Part shown: one piece after another, positions 1 through 12,500 of the stretch
How the letters are laid out: each line of letters begins with the position of its first letter
Numbering within the stretch: the stretch's first letter is position 1
Assembly: GCA_017506865.1 (NCBI GenBank)
Contig: JAFCMP010000206.1
Location: 1-64,000 of the forward strand
DNA length: 64,000 nt
Direction of reading: 5' to 3'
Source of the DNA: Tribonema minus
Taxonomy: Eukaryota > Sar > Xanthophyceae > Tribonematales > Tribonemataceae
Notes under the pieces: generated by a model
Database searches by the model: none
Told to the model about the DNA's origin: nothing
What the model saw: the letters and a program-made list of their open reading frames with translations, nothing else
Made by a program: the position numbers and the translations under genes

Positions 1-135
1 TTACTTCAAGTGCACGTTGGTTCGGCACGCGACTCACTCGGTGGACATGTGACAAGAGGTGCCATGATGGTGGGCGTCGGCGCTGGCAGGTGCGGAGCGG
101 CATGCGCTACGGCGCAGTGCTCAGATGATGGCATG

Positions 136-167
136 CCTAACCCTAACCCTAACCCTAACCCTGACCC
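136..167 (+). repeat. Interstitial telomere-type repeat, CCCTAA units
   Basis: Four consecutive CCTAAC-type units followed by a degenerate CCCTGACCC. This is the longest such tract in the first 10 kb and lies downstream of the last exon I can assign to the BAH gene. Confidence 0.9.
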
Positions 168-538
168 GCGCCGTGCTCGCAGGCTGACGGAACGGGCGCA
201 GGCGTTTCGGAGTAGTTGGGCGCACTCCAGTGAGCTGGAGCATTGTACGGAGCTCGCGTCTGGCGCTAGTTGAACGCGACGCAGGGTGTCTGTGTGATGA
301 ACAGTTGTTCAGGGTCGCGTGTGGCGCTGACCGCAGGCGAAGCAGGGTGTCTGTGTGATGAGCAGGGACCAACTCACGCCGCACAGGCGAGCGACGCCCA
401 AGCATATCAGCAGACTTTTGACGTGAGCATACCAGCAGCCCTATTTAGTTGAATGTGTTCTCAAGAGGGAGTTGCTGACCGCTTGCTCGCAGCAGAACAC
501 CCGCGTGGGGCTTGCGTATGTGTACGGCTGACCCTGAC

Positions 539-3500
539 CTTGAACCCAAACCCTACGCCGCTCGGCCAGGCATGGCGCGGGGGCCAAACCTCAGCCATCG
601 CGAATTCGTCCCAGCGCTGCCACTGCTGAAATGTTGCTGCCGCCGAAACTTCAAGACACACCCTGAGCTTTGCTGCTGTTGAAAAGCCTCATGCCGCATC
701 GCACCAAAACATACACTCATTCACGCAAACCAACACATCAGCACAGACGCCGCACCTGTATGGCCTGGGGCATGAGCGGCGGCGGCGGCGCAGCACCGCC
801 GCCTCCGCGCTGACTCCTGCCGGCGGCGCCCACGCCGCCGCCGCTGCTGCCAGAGCGCTGCTGCTGCTGCTGCTGCTGCGCTGCGCCGTGCATGCCAGGC
901 ATGCCCATGGCGTACATGCCTCCGGCTGCGCCTTCGTACTGGTGCGGCCAAGACTGCAGCGAGCGGTTGTTACTGCTGCCGCTGGTGCCGCCGCCGCCGA
1001 GGGTCTGGCTGTCGAGCAGGGCGTCGAGGCCTGCGCCTGGAGGGGGCGGGCAGTTACAGTGTAACTGACATTTGTAACTGACATGGTCACCGAGCTGGTG
1101 AACGAGGTGGTTGATTCGGTGGAACGGGTGTCTGAGCTTGATGATTGGAGGTTCATGCAGCGACCCACAAATGGCCTTCGCCGCAACAGTGACAGCAGGG
1201 TCTTTGGTCGCGAGCTTCGCTGGCAACTTCGACTTGCCTTACAATCGCGTTTGAAGTACGGCAACAACAGAGCGCCTGTCCGCAAGGCACAACAGCCCGA
1301 CCGCAGCGTCTCTGCTGCATGGAAACGCACGGGGGAACGACATCAATCACGACCAGTTCAGAAGGACAGGTACCACCACCGCACCTTGTCCGCGCGCGCG
1401 CCCCTGAGCGCTGTTGCCGCTGAGCTCGGCGCCACCGCCGCTGCCGCCGCGCCGCCGCGGCGCTGCCGCCGCCTCCGCCGCCGCCGCCCTGAACGTGGGC
1501 GACTCCGGCGGAGCACCGGGCTTGACGCCGCCGCTGCTGCCGCCGCCGCCGCTGCTGCTGCCGCCCAGCGTGTGCTGCTGCCACCGCGTCATGGCGGCGG
1601 CGGCGCCGTCGCCACGTGGCCACTGCGGAGAGTTCCGCCAAGAGTTCTGGGGCGTGGCGCAGGGGGGCGTCGGCAGCGACAGCGCAAACTTACTGGGATG
1701 CTGTTGAATTGTTGCAAAATTGCGGTCATGGGTGTGTGAGAGTGAATGTACGCGCCGCCGCCGCTGCTGCGGCAGGGGCGTGGCGGCGGCGCTGTCTGCA
1801 TGCGCTGCCGCGCAGAGGGCATCTGTGGGGAGGTCTGATGGCATTGATGCGTCGAAAACTCGAAGTTGAACACGAAATCAGTGGCGGCATCCACATTGCT
1901 GAGTGCTGCGAGGACCAGGAGAGAAGAGGTGAGCGTTGCTGCCGTTCTGCGGCGGCAGCGCTGGTGCAGCTCCGGTGTGCATTATAATGCTGGAGATGAT
2001 CATCATCAAGCCATATACACTGAGCAATGTTGCGCTGAAACACCAGGCGGCGGTTTACAGATACGTTAATGGATGTTGAAGCCGCAACCTTGACAAGAAA
2101 AGCAAACTCTCTGGCTTGAAGAACCACTGTGACTTCACCCATGTCCGCAACTGCAGAGCTCATGTGCAGTCTGGAGGTGCATTCTGGAAGCACACTCGAC
2201 AGTGCCCACCTGTTGCGCCGTGCCTGATGGCAACGCTCCGCCTGCGCCGCCCGCAGCTTCCCTGCCAGCGGTCTCGGGCGCTGCTGCCGCTGCCGCTGCG
2301 GCGGACGACTCCATGCCGCTGCCGGCACTGCGCTCAGCACACGGCAGCAATGCAAATGGGAGACTGCATCTGCCGAGGTGAAGACTGCAGCAGGCGAGTC
2401 GTACGGTGCTGTGATGCTGCGTAGGGCAAACAAGCGCGCATTCGCACGCCATCTAGGGGGTCGCCAGGGGGGCAGAGGGATGGCCAATGGCACGTCACTG
2501 CCGCGTCGCGCACACGCAGCGTCGAGTGGGTCGACGGACGGCAGTGCTCCACCTCTTTCCATCAAATGGAATCCCCGCGTCGTTCCATCGACACTCTGCA
2601 ATTTCACACAACAGCGTGCCTGGCATCTGCCGAGCGTTGCTGAGATGGACGCACCAGCGCTCAGCCACATGCGCCCCGCACACCGTCCCGTGCCACCACA
2701 CAGCTCCACTGGCGCCCCCTGCCAAGTCTACGCTGCTAAATATCTGGTCCTAGGTGCCTAACAATGGGGTAGTGGCTATCTCCATTTTCAGCAAGAAATT
2801 GAGCGTCGCATGGATGCTCCTTTTCGAAATGAAGGTCTTGACAGGCCTATGCGAGTCTCTGCCAGCGGATGGGTACCTAAAGGGGTTTCATGTCAGAGCC
2901 GCAGACCTGCCAACTTCTGCAGATGCCTGTGCAAGGCATTGCCATACATACCTGGCGTCCGCGGAGAGGGGGCGCGTGCGGCGCTCCGCCGGGCTGAACG
3001 CCATCTTTTGATTGGCCGGCGGGCTATATGGCGGAGGCATCTGATTGGCCGCGTCAGCATCGTCGATCTCCACGGCCTCCGCGGCGCTGGTGCCGGCGCC
3101 AGCGCGCGCGGAACTGGTCGAGGGGGGGGGGGGGGGGCACAAGGGTCCGCAATGGGGGAGCAGGCCTCAGAATGTGTACTTTTTGCGAAGAGTCCAGGGG
3201 GAGGAAGCAGCATGTGCATCAGTTCTTGACTGGTACCGTCCAGCAAGTGTAGGCACACAGCTGCAGCAGAGTAATAGTATTTGAAGTTGATTGCGGAGTT
3301 CAAGAGCCCCTTTTGTGGTGGCATGCTCGGAATCAAGCAGGTTCACCGCATGCCCCACAATTACGCCCTTTGCGCGGGAGGGGGGCACACCAGTCCGCAG
3401 ACAGACCATGTCTGCAGGCAATGCTCTTGCAAGAGGCGAGTGACCGCTGTAAAGGGGCACACCTCCACATGGGCAGAAGGCCACAGATGTGGTCAATTAA

Positions 3501-6500
3501 GAGGCGCTGCATTGCAGCTCTGGTGGTGCTTGTGACATGTGTAACATTGCGGTAGACACTCCATGCACGGGGCAGTTAAGTGATTGCCTTTGGTGAATGG
3601 TGAACGAGGGGCGGTTGCAGCGCAACCGCTCATCAAGCGGTGTTTTCGCTTGGCAGTGAAGGCCGGCATACCCATGCGCAGTCACCAATGGACTAGCGGT
3701 TTTGCTCAAGACAAGAAAATGTTAATGTCAGCGATTGGCTCATATGCGCATGCAGCGCCGTGCCCAAGACACCAAGCGCTTTTGCGGGTGAGGTCGGGTC
3801 AGATCATCCGGGAAACAAACCGCATGCTTGACCCGGATGCTCATGATGAGTGCTGGTGCCGAATGCCGAATACGCTCGCAGGAGACCTGCACTGCCGGCT
3901 TAGCCCTAGCCCTAACCCCCTCCAAACGTAACGCTACATAAACTTAGCCCTGGTCGATCGCCTGCGCCTTCAAAGCCACCTCTTGGCAACACTCTGAACG
4001 CGCCATGGCTGTCACCGCTGCTGCGCCGTCCACTCCAGATCGCCTCTCGCATCAAAACCTCAAATTCAACAGCACCCCCCCCCCACAACTTCAACTTTGT
4101 CAGCAAGCCACCACGCGCCGCGTGCGGGCAACTTCATCAGTAAGGCAGCAAACGCCGCGCGAGCCGCTTGCGCGCGCCTGAAGTTCATTAGCACCCCCCC
4201 CTCCCCCGCCAACGTCAGCTTCATCAGCAAGTCAGCAGCAGCGCGCCGCGCGCGCCGCCGCCCGCATGCACTGGAAAAACGCCCCCCGCCCACATACCCC
4301 CAACTTCAACTGTGATTTCAACTTTGTCACCCACGCGCACCTGAACGCCCCCCCACACTGCGTCGACGCCTCCGCGGCGTTGATGAGCGTGTCCAGCGCG
4401 CAGCGCTCAGCCTCGGGCACGTCGCCCACACACGCACACCCAACTTCAACTTCAACAGCAAGCAGCGGCACGCCGCACCTGAAAAACGCGCCGCCGCCCT
4501 GCGTCGACGCCTCAGCGGCGTTGATGAGCGTGTCCAGCGCGCAGCGCTCAGCCTCCGGCACGTCGCCCAGGGTCACCTGCGGCGGCGGCGGCGGGGGCGG
4601 CGGCGCGGAGCTCCTGCGGCGCGCGCGCGGCGGCGGCGGCGTGCCGCCGTCCTCGTCGTCGTCGTCTTCGTTGTCGTTGTCGGAGGTCGAGCCGCGGGCG
4701 GAGGCGCGCGCGCGGCCTGCGCAGACGGCACAGCGGCGGGCCGTGATCAGCAGGCAGGATGTGAGACGTGATGGGTGGACCCGCTCGTGAGTGCAGCAGT
4801 GGCAGTGGTACGACGCAGGTCTGCATACTTGTATGACATGTGTGAATTCGTGCGCGAGTCCGGGCAACAGCGGAGCGTGTCGGCGAGGGCGCGTATCGTG
4901 CAGTTGAGCGCTGCTGCTGCTGCTGCCGCGCGTCGCCGCTGCCGCGCCCCGCCGCCTGATGATCCGGGGGGCGTGAACACCGTGCCTGAGGCGCTCATGC
5001 GCGGAGCGGCTCACAGGAGCGTGCGATGCGCGCGTGCGCAGCTTGCAGCAGCGGCTCACCGTGCACCACTGCACCCGCTGTCGAGGGGGCTGGCTTCACA
5101 GCCCACAGCGGCGATCGCTCATGCGTTTGCTGAGTTCTGTGCTGTCACTATTGGAAGTCGCCGCAAGTTGCTCCTAAGCATACAGTATAGTACACCGTTC
5201 CTGCTGCATATGCGCCCTGTAGCTGGCGCCCCCCTAGACTCGCGCGCGTCGCACCCGCGCCCCGCGCGTCACACGCCGAGCACTGTGCGCATGCTGCATC
5301 CTCGAGCCGCAAAGCGCCCTGGAGCAGCGTTTGCATGCACTCAATTGGGACTTGGATGCATGACAGTGGATGAGGAGGCATGCACACCTGCAAATGACAC
5401 TACTTCTCAGCCTTGCTGAGAGCCTAACCACTCTAATGCTTGAAGGTGCGCACGCCGCCTTCGCCGCCGCCGCAATTTCAAAAGGCTTCCGCAACCTGGC
5501 TCAGTACAACATCATGAGAACAATCCCCAGCACCGGCAGGGGGTGCAGCAGCTCTGCCAGACGAACCGCAGAGCGATCCTGCAAGAATCGAGAGACTTCG
5601 CAATGACCACTCTTGCCTGAGCTGCAGCCCACGCCAGCGACCGCTAGAGGGCTTTAGAGTATTTCCGAATACTCTAATTGTGCTCTGGACTAGAGAACGG
5701 CACAACAAAAGCGAGCGTACGAGGACCCGAGACGTTGTTTCTGGACCTCTTCAAATTAGTATGACAAATGACAGTAACGTGCCTGTAGTCTCCGGGGCGT
5801 CGCCATCGCCTTCATCGTCGCCGTGCCCCTTACTGTACACGTCGGCCGGCGTCACGCGCTGGCTGCCGCCGCGGACAGCCGGCCTGGGGGCGCGCGAAGG
5901 GGATTTGGTGGGGGGGGGGGGTTTGGGGGGGGGGGGGGGGGGAGTATGCATGAGATCCCATTGCCGACGTACAACGTAGATGGTTGAGTGCTGATAAAGC
6001 ACAGTTTTGCGGTCGGCTGGCAACAACATGCGTCAGCACACCGGTACCGCGCGCGTCTGCGCCAGCCTGACGCAGCTTGCGGAAGGTGCCGCCGCCGTGC
6101 GCTACATCTTCATTGATGCGCACCCTCCGTCCCTGCCAGCGGGCCGCCACAGCCACGTTTGTCCTTCGGCTTGACCGCGTGACAGCGAAACGCTGCGACT
6201 GCCGACAGATCACGATAAGTCAGTCACCATCACTACCGCACTGCGCGTGCGTCACAACAACACACTGCAACGATGCTTGCACACGAGAGGTAGGCGGACA
6301 TGAGCGCGCGCGCGCGTGCATTTGAGCGCTGCTGCGGATGCCCGCCGCCGTCGGCGCTGCGCGTACCGCCTGCTGAACCACCGCGCGCGCACGCACACGT
6401 GAGCGCGCTTTCCCGGGAGCGTCCATCATTGTCGCCCATGAGGGTGGGTCCGCCATTGATGCCTCTCCATGCGTCACCAACGCCGCTCTCATTCCGCTTG

Positions 6501-9500
6501 CGGCGAGGGTCACGTGGAACGCGCATCAGAGCTCGTGCCGCTGCGCCTCCGCGGCACTGGAGTGCTGGTGCAAGTGACTTGCCGTGACTTCAACTTCCTC
6601 AGGCCGCCGGCACGGCACCACAGCATACACACCTCCATGACTCACTCACTGACTCTCGACTCCCCTGTGCATCGCCGCATCCGGGCCGTCGGGGGCAGCG
6701 GCGCGCGCGCGCCGCGCACACGACCTGCCCGTCTTCACAACCACTCAACTCGCAACTCACTGACTCACCTCTGCGGCGCCGCGTCCGGGCTGCCGGGAGC
6801 CGCGAGCGCGCGGCGTTCGCCACTGGCGGCGGCGGCAGCGCCGCGCTTGCGCTTGACGAGCGCTGACGCGGGTGACTTGCCGCCGTCGCGCGCGCGCACG
6901 TCGCCGCGTTGAGCGCTGCTGCTGCCGGCGCGCTTCCTGGCGGGCGCAGCGGCGGCGATCGCGGCGACGGTGGCGTCGTCGTCGCCCACGGCCGCGGCGT
7001 TCTCGCCGTCGCTGGCGTTTATCGCGCCTGCGTGTTCGCAGCGCGATGATCATAGATGTGCATGGGCGTCAAGTCGCGGGGCCAATCCATACTGCGAAGT
7101 AGTTTACAGCTGAAAGCTGGGGTGCCACAATTGTAGTGGCCATTGGTGCTGCCGCGGCCGCGCTGTTGGCGTCGCTGGCTTTCAACACGCCTGGCCACAA
7201 AAGCGCATGGAGGCGAACATGCGTGAGTGTGCGGCACGCGTTGTGGGGAGTCGTGAGGGCAGCGGGGTCACAGCGAGATGAGCACGTCCCAATCCTAACC
7301 CTAAGGGCATCACCGCGAAGCAGTGGACATCGGTGACAGCAGCTCAGGGTGTGTCGATCTACATAGCGTTCCGTCAGCACGCCGCATGCTCAGCAGCGCT
7401 CAGCAGCGACGCAGTCAGCGTGCACTGCGGGATGCTTGCCACAAGTAGCCTAAGGGTACCTACCCGTGTGTCGCTCACGCAACAACTTCAATGTGGCCAT
7501 GCCTGGATGGGGGTGCCGCAGTGCAGAGACAAGTATGGTGCGCTCACTGGTTGTCCTACGCAGGCGCGCCACTCACTTGCCACGGTGGCCAGCAGCTGGG
7601 CCTTGCTGAGCCGTGCGCGCATGCGCGCGCGCCGCGTGCTGGCGGCGTTCGCCAGGCGCAGCGCGCGCCGTGCGGCCTGCATGCACACAAACGAGGGGAC
7701 GCAGCAAATGGGTCACTGCGGTACATGGGTCACTGCGGTACTTGCGATGGAGGATGACAGCAGGCTTCGGTAAGGTGCCGACGCGGCAGAGGGGAGGGGG
7801 GGAGCGGCGTGCGGGGCTGGTACATGGTTCGCCAGGCGCCGCGCGCGCCGCGCGGAGGCGACGCTGCACAACACCGAGGCATCATGCTTAATTACATGCT
7901 GTTGTCAAGTGTATGAGAATGACTCATCACAGAAGTAGGCTCTGCGGTGCACTTGACCTGGGCTGCGCAGCATGAGTGAGTGCACAACAGGTCAAGGTGG
8001 CGGTACCCCCAGGCTTACTGCAGTACGCGCTGGAGGGAGACAGCAGGGTCCGGCGTGGTACCCCGGCGACAGGGGGAACAGGGGGGGGCAGGGGGGCTGG
8101 TCCATAGATGCAATGTGCGGCTAGCACAGGAGCGTGGGCAGGATGCGCAGCTGGCTGAGGGCGCTGTCAACCACTTCACGCGCGACCTCTCTGATCAGCC
8201 AATGTAGTCGAGACGTTCACGAAGCGCACGCATGTGATTGCAGCAAGCGTATGGAACCGCTCGGCGCATTGCGCGTGTAGCCGGATGCAGACGAAAGTGC
8301 ACTGACGATCGGAGCACTGCGGGCCAAGATTAGGCGCTGATATCCGCGTGAGGGGGTGCGCTGTGGCACGCACCAGTAGAAGATTGACTTTCTTTGATAT
8401 CGCATTGTATTACTGCTCAGTCGCGGTGCGCGTGGATGTGAAAGTGGCGCCTAGCGAGCTGCGGGGTTAGCTGCGTCATCTTACTACGGAAGGTGGGGTG
8501 CGGGGCTGGTACATGGACATGATGGGTGGCTAGCACAGGGGCGTGGATAGCATGCGCAGGTGGCAGCGGGCGCCTCACGCATGCTCGTCTCTGATTGGTT
8601 GATGCATTCGAGGCGCTCACAAAGCGCACTGATGCGCTTGCGGCGATCTTACGGAAACGCCAAGCGCGCCGCATGCGCAGCCGAAATCCATAGAACGCGC
8701 ACTGACGACCGGAGAACTGTCGGCCAAGATTAGGCGCTGGCATCCACGTAAGCAGTGCGCTACGGCACGTCACCCGAAGAATATTGCGGGTGTTTGATAC
8801 CACATGGCTGCTAACCCTAACCCTAAGTCGCGGTGGGCATCGACGTGAAAGTAGCGCCTGGCAAATTGCAAATGCGGATGCATCAGCTCACTATAGAAGA
8901 AGGTCATGTGCGTTTCCTGCGCTGCGGGGGGCGGAGAGCTGGGGGGGCAGAGGGAACGCGACGGACAGCCTGCGAGCCTCCGCATCCTACAAAGGGCAGG
9001 TGTCATTGCTCAACGGCAGACAGTGACTCTTGTCCCTAGGGAGCTGTGATCGTGCGCCCGCTCCGCCAAAGGGGGTGTTCAGCGGATGCAGGCAGGCATG
9101 CATGGCAGCGCATGCCTGAATCCCGACAAGCGAGCTCACAGGGATGGTGAGGATACACACCACACCCCTCACTTTCAAGCTCACAATTCTCGACCTCAAG
9201 CATGCAACTTCAACGCTGCACTCGCACCTGCTCCGTAAGCGCCGCGCGCTCGGCGGGCGCGAAGCGCGCGGAACACGGGCAGCTTGGCGGTGAACGCATA
9301 GCGCACGTGGAAGAGCAATTCATCAACTTCAACTGTGAATCCACCCCTTCAAGCATTCAACTTCAACGCTGCGCGCGCGCACCTGCTCCGTGAGCACTGC
9401 GCACTTGGCGGGCGTGAGCGCGCGGAATACGGGCAGCTTCGCGGTGAACGCGTAGCGCACGCGGGAGAGCAAATCATCAACTTCAGCTGTTAATTTACAG

Positions 9501-12500
9501 CTTCAAGCATTCAACTTCAATGGTGAAGACCCACCTGGTCCGTGAGCACGGCGCGCTCTGCAGGCGTGAGCGCGCAGAAGACGGGCAGCTTCGCGGTGAA
9601 CGTGTAGCGCACGCGGGAGAGCAATTCATCAAATTCAACTGTGAATTGACACAAACTTCAAGTATTTGACTTCAACTGTGTGCGACCCACCTGCTCCGTG
9701 AGCACCGCGCGCTCAGCGGGCGTGAGCGCGCGGAATACGGGCAGCTTGGCGGTGAACGCGTAGCGCACGTGAAAGAGCTGCGCGTTCTGCGACCACGGTA
9801 CGCCCTCCGTTGTCGGCAGCTGCAGCGCTCGGCACGAGGCGGCGTACAGCAGTAGCGCACACACGTCAGGCATAGTGTGGCAACACGCTAGATGGGGCGC
9901 GCGCAGAAGAGGCGCACGCACATGAGACATAGCAACGCGCTAGATGGGGGGTTCGGTGCACAGAACTCGTGCCACTTCGGTCCACAGAATGCGCGCGAGA
10001 CTCTGCGTCCCTCTGGGATTTGCACTGCCTCAGCGCCACACTGGTGATGTACGGTGCAATGCGTTCAGCACGAGCAGACATGCCGGGCTGCATGAAGCCA
10101 GCCTTGCGCTCAGACGAATTGAGAGAACCACAACGAATGTCTTTAGTGCCCTCGCTGTATATGCAACCGCGTGCAGCGAGCGAGATCAAGCGTCTCTTCT
10201 TGTCGTCGCACTTGTGCACGGCCTCATGGGCGCATGATGACTCTGTGGAACGATCAATGCAGCCTGAGGCCGAAGGATGTTGTGCGTCTCGCGGGACACA
10301 AAAGGCGTGGTCAGCACGGTGCTCAAGGCTGACGCCAGACGCATCAGGTTACTCCTTTCGAAATCGCCCGATGCGATCACGCGCTTCGCCGCATACCGCA
10401 TGTTGCTTTGTTGAAAGCGTCGGTAAGGGCATGGGGCACGTATGTGCGGCGTGACTGCAGCAGCAGCTGCAGCGCTCCACAAAATGGGCACTACGCGCAT
10501 CAGGCCGATGCGTCAAGGTATAGACCCACTCCTGGCTCTCAACTGTCAGGTCCAAGGTGCATGTGCGTCTTGGCGCCGTACGCAGTGCGCGCTGACATGC
10601 AGCTGCAGCACGCGGCTCGACAGGTTTGCATTCGTGAGCAGTGCTTGTTCAACACCTAAAAACTTCAATTTCAACTTCACATTGCGCTGACAAGTGCCCG
10701 CATTTGTGCTGATGCTGAATCTCTGTCCACACAACATGCGTGCGCTGTCTGCAACCACGTCGCGATCGGCAATGGCCGACCGGCAATGGCCGAGCGCTGC
10801 CCTCAGTGCGAGGACCCCGCTGAAGAGATACTGACGTCGAAGCGCAGAAGCACAGGCTGACGCGCATGCCACGCTGCAGACGCCCCCTGACAAAGCAGGG
10901 GTATGTTAGCCTGTGTACCCTACCCTACCCTACCTACCTACTACTGAAGTACTTGCTTTCGTGGTCATGCTGCCGTCATCCTGAGGAGTCCGCTGATGAG
11001 TACACTACGCCTCTGACACCGACATCAGAGCGCAGAAGCGCAGGCTGCCGCGCATGCCACGCTGCAGAGGTGCGTGATGAAGCAGGGGTGTGTATAGCCT
11101 GTGCACCCCAACCCAACCTACATGCTTGGAAATACCTGCTTGGGGTCCGCGACCTCCGCGATTATGTCGAGCTTGGCGATGGCCGCAATTGACTCCAGGG
11201 GTATGTATAGCCCGCGCACCCCTACCCTACCTACGTACCTGCTTGGGGTCCGCGTCCTCCGCGACCATGTCGAGCTTGGCGATGGCCGCGAGCGGCTCCA
11301 CCCTGTTGGCGTTGTACACATCGCTCAGGAACATCGACTCCAGGGGTATGTATAGCCTGTGCACCCCTACATACCCTACATGGCTACATACCTGCTTGGG
11401 GTCCGCGTCCTCCGCGACCATGTCGAGCTTGGCGATGGCCGCGATGGACTCCACCCTGCTGGCGCCGTGCACATCGCTCAGGAACATCGACTCCAGGGGT
11501 ATGTGTAGCCTGCGCGCCCCTACCCCCTACATGGCTACATACCTGCTTGGGGTCCGCGTCCTCCGCGACCATGTCGAGCTTGGCGATGGCCGCGATCGAC
11601 TCGACCCTGTTGGCGTCGTGCACATCGCTCAGGAAGAGCTCGTTGGGCAGCGCGGGGCCGTTGGGGAGCGTGCGCAGCATGGCTGTCGGCACGTCCGTGG
11701 GGCGGTAGAACCAGCGGCACTCGATCTTTTTGGCCTGCCGCATGTCCTCCCACATGCGCGCCACCTGCCGATTAAAACAATGGAGATCATAACAACAGGA
11801 TCAGAAACCATGGGAATCATAACATGAGCAGTCTTGCCACCTGCCAAGACTCGGTACTATCGCAACGGTGAAGGATATGGTTATGCCGCATGTCCTCCCA
11901 CATGCACGCCACCTGCCGCATCGACACGGCGCGATAGAAACAGTGGAGATCATGAGGGAGAACAGGCGTATGGAATAGAAGGCACAGTTTTAGTGCGGGG
12001 AGACTCGGGGAGGCAGCAGCGTAGTGCCAGCACTTGTTGACTGCCACGGGCCAACAACACGAGGCACGTGGCTGAAGCAGAGCCCTACTGTAGCTGGTGG
12101 GCAATACAGAAAGCATGTCCAATCATGACCGTGGGGCGGTAGAATTAGCGGCACTCGATCTTCTTGGCCTGCCACATGTCCTCCCACATGCGCGCCACCT
12201 GCCGATAGCAACAGTGCCGGATCACGACAACAGGATCAGTCCCGCCACCTGCCAGGACCCGGCACTATCGCAACGGTGAAGGTCGTGATAATGTCGCATG
12301 TCCTCCCACATGCGCGCCACATGCTGCAACATAGCGCGATCGTTACGATGAAGATCATGGTAAGACCTACTTAGTGTTGGCGAGGGGGCTTAGCCATGGC
12401 TCTCGGGCGCAGGACCTATAAAGATCATGGATAATATTAGTCTCGGTGAGGAGGGTTCAGCCGCGGCTCTCGGGCGCTGATCCTTGTGATCGTTGCGCGC

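Noticed and set aside
1083..1739. 218-codon plus-strand open frame, and many similar long frames between 0.7 and 14 kb
   Set aside because: High GC and CNG-type repeats keep several frames open. The minus-strand exons have coherent splice sites, matching phases and a BAH domain, so these are shadows.
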